Positions 56,527-64,000 of a stretch of DNA of 64,000 nucleotides are shown piece after piece. Both the position numbers and the translations under genes were made by a program. The stretch covers positions 26,925,966-26,989,965 of the forward strand of contig CM064657.1 in NCBI GenBank assembly GCA_032717465.1. The letters are read 5' to 3'. The notes beneath the pieces are model-generated. The model saw only the letters and a program-made list of their open reading frames with translations. It was not told the origin of the DNA and did not search any database. Position 1 is the first letter of the stretch. The number at the start of each line of letters is the position of its first letter. The DNA comes from Coenobita brevimanus (Eukaryota > Arthropoda > Malacostraca > Decapoda > Coenobitidae).

Positions 56527-57770
56527 ACAGCCGCCTTAGTGCACGGGAATACGGCCTCAGGCCACACAGCTGTCCCGTGTATCAGTGGAGAACAACGTGG
56601 ATTTACACACTTTGCTCCAATGACATAATTTTATACTCTGTACTTTTAGGGGCTTTTATTCTTTTCAAAACGGAGTAATCGATGCAGGTATGGGTTTCAG
56701 TACGTCCATCACTACGTGAAAGCTCCTGCTTAGTACTAACTTATAGCGTCAAAAATAAGCTACAAAAATACCTGAAAGAAGGGGCTGATTTGGATTGCGA
56801 ACCATCCATATACTCGATAAGTCTCTCTCACAAGTCTATCGATATACTCTACAGGCATCCTGGCTGTTGCCAATCAAGCATGCTCAGTTTCTCTTCTCCA
56901 AAGTCATGAGCAAACAGTATCCAAACTGCAAGCATGAGACACTTCGCAGTCATTTCATTTGTTAGTATCATATAACAAAGGATTACTGGGCCTCAGTCAA
57001 TGAACTAACAGCCCTTGGCCAAAGTCGGATATATCATAATGCCGTAATGATAAAACAACATTCCAAGCCTGCCAATCCAGCCCTATTCAACCAGTAGTCT
57101 TATGCATCTAGCCAACCAACATGTGTCTTCAGTCATAGCAAGGTCAATAAATCTTATGCTATCATATCTATATATTTACCTATCTATACAGACAAATGGA
57201 TGGATAGATAGATACTGACTGATAGATATATAGATATGGATACAGAAAGCCAAAGACCAACAACCAGACATTGTGAAACACAACAGACACACAGAGTGAC
57301 AGACAGACGGACTGACAGATATACACAAATACTTTAAAGACTGCCGGTCACCCAGTTCTCCGCGTGCTCTCAGTGTGTGCCCCCGCAGTCAGCCACACAG
57401 CCACCCTTCCAATTTACCCACCATCGACTTTATAAATGGCTGATTATTTTGTATCTCATTACGGCAGGTAACGTCAAAGGTCAATGGTGCCGTACAAGTT
57501 ATATACAGTAATTATAATAATATAACAAACTCACACATCAGACTTCAGACTCAACAGGCATATACACTCGATAAAATGAGCACAACAGCTGACTTCAAAT
57601 TCTAATTATGGCTACAATTCGTGGCCAACACAGACTTATACAAACATCTTACATCCACTTCAACGCATCCAGCACGATGAGGCCATGTTTCTTTATACAT
57701 ACCCTTCCCACACGATTCTACTCAGCATAAGGGGAAACTTATCTTAGTGAGGGAATCAGGTAAAGGTAGA
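56527..57770. other. Unique sequence with short (GATA) simple repeats
   Basis: GATAGATAGATACTGACTGA near 57202 and nearby TAGATA motifs. No gene. Confidence 0.45.
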
Positions 57771-57789
57771 TCTTCATTTACCTCTTCAG

Positions 57790-57870
57790 TGTGGTAACTT
57801 CTTTCTTGTTTTATTCTTGCTACCACCAGAGGATTTTATTTAGCGTGGGGGACATTTCTTGCAGTGAACG
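57790..57870 (+). mobile_element. MITE family A, left-half fragment
   Basis: TGTTTTATTCTTGCTACCAC then CAGAGGATTTTATTTAGCGT match the family A left half. The terminus is not resolved. Confidence 0.5.
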
Positions 57871-57921
57871 GTGTAGTGCAGAAAAAGTGGGGTGTTTTGC
57901 TGAGCACTGACAAAGTATTAA

Positions 57922-58153
57922 TCCTTTCAGTACGATGGTGTCATATTTTACCTTGTTCTTGCTATCCCCGCATTTGTTCAACTTATGAATGGTTATGTGT
58001 CCTGAAAACATTAATGAATGCGATATCTAACTCCTCTGGTCCTAAAAATCCCCCCTAAGTGGAACAAAGCACTCTTGAGACAGCAATGACATTAAAAAAA
58101 AAAAAAAAAAAAGAAGAAGAAGAAGAAGGAGGATATCACCCTGCTGAAAGAGT
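57922..58153. mobile_element. MITE family A copy
   Basis: TTAA (57918-57921), then TCCTTTCAGTACGATGGTGT. The right end TATCACCCTGCTGAAAGAG is followed by TTAG in place of TTAA. Internal A run and (GAA)n at 58094-58130. It lies 16 bp from a family C element. Confidence 0.68.
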
Positions 58154-58168
58154 TAGTTGAACCTTAGG

Positions 58169-58444
58169 GTCTCGCCACACTAACGTCGGAATCGGACATA
58201 TCCTGATGTTGTGTGTACATTAAGTAGGCTGAGTAAAAGCTGAAAGAAAAACACCCCGGTTCACTGGGCAAAGTTCTCATCTTTCCTGCTTTCAGTGTCA
58301 GAAAAATGTTGGCGACTCTGATAAATGAAATATCTTGAACAAGGCCTTAAGAAATGAGTGGTTATATTTCAGCCATCTCCAGCTCACACGATCAGACAAT
58401 TTGCATCACAGTATGTCTAATTCCAACCTCAGTGTGGAGAAGAC
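58169..58444. mobile_element. MITE family C, full-length copy
   Basis: Left GTCTCGCCACACTAACGTCG then GAATCGGACATA; the reverse complement of the right end reads GTCTTCTCCACACTGAGG then TTGGAATTAGACATA. Length 276 bp, the same as the copy at 33121. No coding capacity. The superfamily is not identified. Confidence 0.75.
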
Positions 58445-58985
58445 AATAATGTCCACACAGCAATACTGCATTCACAAAACAGGTCAAGGAAAGTACAGGG
58501 TAATTTCCATGAACCAGGATTCAGTCAAGGGTTCGTTAAATTCTTACGATCACCTCGAAATCCCGTCTCATCAGACTCCTAAATCCGAACTGATGCAACT
58601 GATGTGCAAAAACCCGAGCAAAGCCTCACGAGTAATCTTACGATCACTTGCCTGTTGCTCTGCCATCACCGTGAAAGAGGTATGGACATAATTTCCAACA
58701 TTTAGTGGGTAAGATCTCATCTGTATTAAGTCGTCAGGAGTAAGCCAGAACAGAATAACTTACCTTAGGTCTACCATCGCAGGGGTATACCGCACTTTCT
58801 TTTTATTTTTTTCCCCGACCCTTTGAGTGCGTAAGGTTTCTTAATGCTGAATTAAATCGTATGAAGTCAGCGACAATCTAATGAAGAACATAATTATTTA
58901 GCTTAATTTTGGTAATAGTGAACATACATTTTAAGATTCATTTGTACCAAAAGAAGACTGTGCACAGCAAGAGAAACGAACACAA
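58445..58985. other. Unique sequence with family A debris
   Basis: ACCCTTTGAGTGCGTAAGG at 58819 and AATTAAATCGTATGAAGTC at 58850 are family A-like. The open frame at 58335-58691 begins inside the family C element and has no recognised domain. Confidence 0.4.
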
Positions 58986-58989
58986 TTTT

Positions 58990-59184
58990 AGCTCCTTTAC
59001 TACAAGGGTGTCTTCCTATATTTTACTTGTGCAATTTTCTGACAATTTTATGAAGTTTAAGTGAAGCTATTCCAACAGGGAGGGTTATGTATAGTTTTAA
59101 TTAACCCCTGCACTGCAACAGGTCACTGATGAACATCGTCTGAGGACACCCTAGTCAAATAAAAAAGACAGCGCGGTGTAAGGG
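58990..59184. mobile_element. MITE family A, degenerate copy
   Basis: GCTCCTTTACTACAAGGGTG then TCTTCC at the left; CATCGTCTGAGGACACCCTA and GCGCGGTGTAAGGGC at the right. An internal TTAACCCCTGCACTGCAACA suggests a second, nested or tandem copy starting near 59101. Confidence 0.5.
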
Positions 59185-59558
59185 CTGGTTCTAATTTGGC
59201 TACTGATGAAAACTATTTTTTTTTTTTTATTCCACAGCTTCCCTGCTTACTGACATTCACTTCCAGTTTTGTTGATACGCTTCTGTCCCTTTCCTGACGG
59301 TTAATTCTCGCACCTACTCCCCGTCACCCCCACACCCACCCACTGCACACCCCCACACCTCACCCTCGTAACATTCGCCTTTTTCACCTCCATTGTGCGC
59401 CTTAAATAGCTTTTCCACTTTCATTAAGATTCCAATTGAAACTCGAAAGACCTTTTGCTGCCTCTAATTGTTTCCTCCAGTCTGGTGGGAGGTGGAAGGG
59501 AAGAGGTCATATGACTCTTTCCTCCACTTCTTCCTCTCCTCCCCCCTACCTTTTCGTG

Positions 59559-59591
<33 letters not shown>

Positions 59592-59800
59592 CCTACTCCA
59601 TCTACATATTTTCACCGCTCCACTTCAGTCATCTCATCCACCATTCATTAACTTGCCAGCGTTTCTTTCTTCCCTGCCTCTTATCTCTCGCCTCTCCTAA
59701 TTAATTCCCTAATTTTTCATCCTCCAAAGGTCTTCTCTTCCCTCAGATTCGAAATTTTATCACACTTCCTCTAACTCTCCTCGCAAGCCAATCTCCCTCA

Positions 59801-59804
<4 letters not shown>
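59185..59804 (+). other. Pyrimidine-biased sequence with (TC)n
   Basis: T run at 59216-59229, (CCCAC)-rich stretch 59320-59365, (TC)n at 59560-59588. No gene. Confidence 0.5.
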
Positions 59805-59870
<66 letters not shown>

Positions 59871-59886
59871 TGTGTGTGCGTGTGTG
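59803..59886 (+). repeat. (TC)n(GT)n compound microsatellite
   Basis: About thirty-one TC units followed by GTGTGTGTGCGTGTGTG. Confidence 0.96.
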
Positions 59887-60178
59887 TTCTGTACCAATCG
59901 TTGTATTAGACTTCATGGCCTCAGACTGATTACATTGGCGTGTGTATATCGGTGTGGAACAGAACGTGTGCAGGAGGTGTTGATGTGGTTCAGCTTGTAA
60001 TGTATGCTTATGTATCTAGTGCTTCAAATTTCAGTGTATGCCTGTGTATCTAACTATATGTGAGAGTGGATTGAAAAGGTAGCCACTGCCAGAGGTGTTC
60101 TCAAGCCAAACAGAAAGCATAGCGTCCAGCTGGAGTGTGTGGTGGACCTGTATTCTCGCTCTTTATGGTGGTCCCCTA
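59887..60178. other. No recognisable feature
   Basis: GTGTATCT/TATGTATCTA-like motifs. No gene. Confidence 0.4.
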
Positions 60179-60308
60179 GCACGTCTTTCTTACCGATTTA
60201 TTTTCGTATATAGTACTTTATATGTTGATGTTAAAGATAATATAACTATCTTAGAGAATAACAAACCCCACTGTGCTAAATAAATCATTAAGAACGAGGT
60301 GTTAGAAA
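60179..60308. mobile_element. MITE family B, shortened copy
   Basis: Left GTCTTTCTTACCGATTTATT and right AATAAATCATTAAGAACGAG are imperfect reverse complements. About 130 bp, so internally deleted relative to the ~165-bp form. Confidence 0.6.
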
Positions 60309-61119
60309 GCTTGCAGCCGTGGCGGGTGGTAGGTAAGGGGCTCAACTAGGGATGAGGTGATACAATGGGGTTCGTGAGAGGTGGGTGCGGGACAGTACGA
60401 TGTTCTGCTGAAGATCAAGTTAACTTATGACACAATTACACTAACAAATCAGTGCTGGAGAGGGACATCTTCACGCGGTGGCACAGCTATAAACGGGCAG
60501 CGGTAGTACAAACGCCTCTCAACTCCCTCCCTATTCCCCGACAGGAAGACGATCGACTCGACGAAACTGACAACTTCGCGTTTAGATGAGCCTGGGGCCA
60601 CAGCAACACAACTGACAGATCCGCCTAACGTCGATGATAAAAATAAAAGAATAAATAAGATACCAAATGTACCATGTAACATGAGTTCAATTCAATACAA
60701 GCAGCAAAAATTTTGTTACATGACTTGCATAAACCCACACCACATTTATTAAAAAAAAAAATGGTGTATTGAATAATCACCTGTCCAGATGATCACAGAA
60801 CACTTCACGATTTCAGTGTGGCAGTCTGTATTCCAATAATTGGCCACATTAAACAAAATCACATTCTACATAAAATCACCCCTCAGGATGTAAAGCTATA
60901 AAATTCTACTTTCCTGACGTTAAGGAATATTTTGTAAAGTATATTTTCATCTCCAGAGTGTCAATCATTTCTACACAACATTCAGAGTCTCAGCGTCTGC
61001 ACTAACTGACATTCAAAATTTAAGTTTACTCTGATGTATGTTTAAAAAAAAAAAAAAATAAGCAAACAGAATAGGTCCAACTTATATTTCTTTACATGTT
61101 TAATTCTTCGAACAAACAG
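60309..61119. other. Unique AT-rich sequence
   Basis: A runs at 60749 and 61044. Open frames without recognised domains. Confidence 0.45.
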
Positions 61120-61345
61120 GAAAGGTGTGGATGGGGAAGCAAATGTGGTGAAGGGGGTATGGAAGGAGAGGAGACGAGGTGAAGAAGGGATGGAAGAGGA
61201 GGAGAAGGGGAGACGATGGGGGAGATGGAGGTGGAGGATAAGTGATAAAGGGGGGATGAAAGCGGAAGATGAAATGAAAGATAAAGGAAGGGATGTGGAA
61301 GTAGAAAAGGATGGACTGGAAAGTAGGGTGAATAACGGAGAACAA
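61120..61345 (+). repeat. Purine-rich tract
   Basis: GGAGAGGAGACGAGG-, GGAGATGGAGGTGGAGG-like sequence. Minus-strand frames are Ser/Pro/Phe/His low complexity. Confidence 0.75.
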
Positions 61346-61456
61346 AAAAGTGGGGAGGCAAGAACGATGAAAACTTCAATTATCCCAAAGGTAACGATAA
61401 AAATAATATCCTCATCCCGACTATCCAGGAGTCGTATTCTAAGTCTTTGCAAACTT

Positions 61457-61835
61457 CGTAGCATCTCTTCCTCGGCGATTTATTTTACCTATAGCAGCTT
61501 AGCATCTTCTTGAACATGTCAGTGATCCAAACTTAGTCGATATCAAAGCGGCATAAATAACATACGAGGCAGTATCAAAATGTAGTCGGTAAAATGAATC
61601 ACAAAGGAAGATACGCTACGGAGCCTTCTACGCCATCTGAGTTCGTGTTATTGTCGGTTTAAGAAGGCTCACTAGCACCTGTTTCGTGCCACTGTACAGT
61701 ATTCTGAAACAGCATATTAATAGTCACTTCTGCGTCACGTACACAAATGCCATCCATAATAAGATGATATAATTAACACAAGAGAATACTGATGTGCAAA
61801 AAGCAAAATAAACAGGAAATGAAAACGTACTATAC
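61457..61835. mobile_element. MITE family B, two-module composite copy
   Basis: Module 1 (61457-61620): left CGTAGCATCTCTTCCTCGGC and right ACAAAGGAAGATACGCTACG are reverse complements with few differences; core CTTAGTCGATATCAAAGCGG. The spacer has an inner inverted repeat GAGCCTTCTA / AAGAAGGCTC and CTAGCACC. Module 2 (about 61680-61835) is weaker, with CGTGCCACTGTACAG and AATAAACAGGAAATGAAAAC. The same layout is found at 17808-18165. Confidence 0.68.
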
Positions 61836-62364
61836 TTTTTTTTACTCTAACTTAGCCCAGATTTTCGTTTCTTTACAGCTTTTATCACGAAGCTCTGTGG
61901 CAGAAAAAGACAATACTGCGGCTCTACATCCTTTCCATAAACTCACTCGTGACATAACCTAATGTTAAGCTCTTGTTATCACTCAGAATTCAAAATCAAG
62001 AGATGACAATTTTAGGACAAGTTAAAGTAAAAACTATAGTAATCCTCTTAAGCGATAAGAATAAGATCCTCAGACTACGCCCCTGGGTTTTTAGACAGTC
62101 AACAAAAACTGCCGCCCACATTTGACATCTGAATTTTCTTTCTCATCTACCTATTAATTGACATCTTAATTAATTTTCCTTATCATCTACTTATTATTTG
62201 ACATTGTATTTTTTCACCTGGCAATTATATGACATCTCTTCTCCTCACCTGCTTGCATTATTGACACTACAGGTATGTATAATGGAGGGGGCGAGAGGCA
62301 ACATGTCGCTGCAGCTGCATCTTAGAGTAGCACTATGAAAGATTCAGATTGGAGGTGTATGTGG

Positions 62365-62366
<2 letters not shown>
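61836..62366. other. Unique sequence with a short direct repeat
   Basis: TATCATCTACTTATTA-/CTCATCTACCTATTA-type TTGACAT-containing units recur about three times at 62124-62240. No gene. Confidence 0.4.

Positions 62367-62416
<50 letters not shown>
62367..62416 (+). repeat. (TC)n microsatellite
   Basis: About twenty-five TC units. Confidence 0.96.
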
Positions 62417-62419
<3 letters not shown>

Positions 62420-62838
62420 ATAAAACATTAAAAATATTTCCCTCAAAGCAAAAAGAACGTGGATAACTAAGGAATAAAAACTAGGCACTGGACGCGTTCA
62501 GTATCTTGTTGTTCCATATACAAATATAAATTGTTTAAATGTCTTAATTATGTTCACACTCATCTTAACTTTGTTGAAATGACTACCGTGCCGAACTGAA
62601 TTGCTTAATTATTTTTTACAAGATTTATTTTAAACGCCCATAAAACTTTACCAACACATGAGGCACCACTGACTACTAAATCAATTTTTAGGCAGGTATC
62701 TAGTTTATTCTGGGATGCATACAGGACACAGGTGGGGGAGGAGGGAACGGCTAATTAACTAGTCCACTTCGGTACCTCCTGACGATTTAACTCAACTCGA
62801 GAGATTTTTTCAAACGGAGAGCTCATATACAGCCTTCA
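62417..62838. other. No recognisable feature
   Basis: AT-rich unique sequence. Confidence 0.45.
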
Positions 62839-62842
62839 TTAA

Positions 62843-62927
62843 CCCCTTCAATACGAGATCCGTCCTCAGTTAAATAAAATAGTCTGGAGACAGCATAATA
62901 AGAAAATAAGCCACTGTATTGAAGAGA
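62843..62927. mobile_element. MITE family A, 85-bp deletion derivative with intact TTAA flanks
   Basis: TTAA at 62839-62842 and 62928-62931. It starts CCCCTTCAATACGAG and ends CACTGTATTGAAGAGA, a clear inverted pair. The right internal motif AAATAAAATAGTCTGGAGAC is kept and most of the left half is missing. Confidence 0.72.
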
Positions 62928-62931
62928 TTAA

Positions 62932-63231
62932 CCCCCTCAACCCCTCCCCTCCCCATGGTCCGCCACTGCACATGATTAATTTGAAGATGTCCTTCCTAAG
63001 TTTTGTCTTTACCAATTCCGATCCTCTCTTACTGTGCTCTAATTAACCTTTTCTCGCTCAGGTTCGGGACATTTCTCGATTTAGCATCTACGATATACTT
63101 TCCCCGAGCCTTATGCCGTCATTTTTTTTTTTTTTTTATAACAGACTAACCAGGCGCCTACACACCATACACATGTGCGCAAGAAAACAAACAAGTAAAC
63201 ACACAAAGACACAGGAGCGCAACGCATACAG

Positions 63232-63234
<3 letters not shown>
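62932..63234. other. No recognisable feature
   Basis: T run at 63122-63139. Confidence 0.45.

Positions 63235-63263
<29 letters not shown>
63235..63263 (+). repeat. (TC)n microsatellite
   Basis: About fourteen TC units. Confidence 0.93.
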
Positions 63264-63268
<5 letters not shown>

Positions 63269-63657
63269 TACACACTTTTCTGTTGCCTTTTTAAAGTTAC
63301 TCCTCTCCAAATTGTCTTCTAGATTTTTCACCGGGGCATGGTCAGAACTGGGAATGAGGGTTAAGTAGCAGTAATTCTGGCGGGTCCCATAGCGTCCTGG
63401 TTGGTCTGTATGCTGGTCGTGGGTAGGGTAGGAGGAAAAAGGGAAACTATATGAAACGACGATGGGATAACTTCCGCCATTATGGTGAGTCTGTCACCCA
63501 TTTAGTTCTTTGTACACGTTTAACACTTATCATTTACTTCGCTGATTTAATCCTTCTGTTGTGTTTGGTATATCGGTCTTCTATTCACGCGAACACCAAA
63601 AGATCACATTCAACTGAGAGAAACTCCAGCATTGATGCGCCTCATAAACGATCTTCA
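63264..63657. other. No recognisable feature
   Basis: Unique sequence with no gene recognised. A possible donor-like ATGGTGAGT at 63482 has no context. Confidence 0.4.
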
Positions 63658-63661
63658 TTAA

Positions 63662-63753
63662 TCCTTTCTATGCTCCTGGTGCACCCTGGAATTTTACCTT
63701 GACTAATAACAGGCAATTTTGTTTACTGGAAGGGAATCTTAGCAGTCGAAGGG
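63662..63753. mobile_element. MITE family A, 92-bp form with intact TTAA flanks
   Basis: TTAA at 63658-63661 and 63754-63757. Starts TCCTTTCTATGCTCC and ends TTAGCAGTCGAAGGG. Internal ATTTTACCTTGACTAATAAC resembles the left half. Confidence 0.62.
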
Positions 63754-63757
63754 TTAA

Positions 63758-64000
63758 AGTGTTTGTATTTCTTTTTATAATGTATCCACCTCTAGGTGTC
63801 AAAGCCTGCTCCCAAGGCCCAGTGGTCCTCCCAAATACCATACACCTTCACATGTTACCACTTCCGAGGTAATACCCAAATTGAATACATGCTACGGCTG
63901 TCTCATAAAGGATTGGTGTATTGGTATTAGCGGAGGTACTTTTACGACATGCTGGCGGCTCTTATGGTAGATCAGTAACGTCCTTTTTTTTTTTTTTAAA
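63758..64000. other. No recognisable feature
   Basis: Unique sequence ending in a T run at 63983-63997. Confidence 0.45.

Overview
This is eukaryotic intergenic or intronic DNA. I find no supportable host protein-coding gene, rRNA, true tRNA or CRISPR array. Three things point to an arthropod, most likely a decapod crustacean: extremely dense dinucleotide microsatellites, TTAGG-type (arthropod telomere-like) motifs inside a foldback element, and several families of short transposons with non-LTR retrotransposon debris. The lineage is inferred from sequence texture only. No marker gene confirms it.

Layout: 1-712 is a G/A minisatellite. 713-4800 holds microsatellites, a tRNA-derived SINE head, MITE fragments and a pyrimidine tract. 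5098-9070 holds a dispersed retroposon 3' end, a CACCCTG-rich array, an 807-bp near-perfect palindrome and a 5'-truncated reverse-transcriptase fragment on the minus strand. 9.9-11.4 kb is purine-rich. 12.0-12.9 kb holds a duplicated dispersed repeat, a second dead reverse-transcriptase fragment and a TTAA-flanked MITE. 13.7-19.3 kb holds a G-quadruplex-like run, a second retroposon copy, a TTAGG-bearing foldback element and a two-module element. 20.5-24.2 kb holds a GGA array, a hAT-type MITE with a perfect 8-bp target-site duplication, and a 345-bp tandem duplication carrying three nuclear-receptor-like half-sites per copy. 28.5-30.3 kb and 33.5-36.4 kb are purine-rich minisatellites. 36.9-37.7 kb is a clean 17-copy 44-bp array. 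38.1-45.5 kb is a very long pyrimidine-biased domain with internal duplications. 46-50.7 kb carries very long (GT)n and (AT)n runs. 51.7-64 kb is AT-rich and littered with three MITE families.

The most interesting content is the mobile-element ecology. Family A has TTAA flanks, CCC...GGG ends and about 15 full or partial copies, and looks piggyBac-like. Family B is a ~165-bp imperfect palindrome that twice occurs as a two-module composite. Family C is ~276 bp with terminal inverted repeats; one copy appears split by a family B insertion. Most open frames over 60 codons here are low-complexity translations of simple repeats and are not annotated as genes. Two non-simple open frames of unknown status (2694-3164 and 52525-52797, both minus strand) are listed with low confidence.
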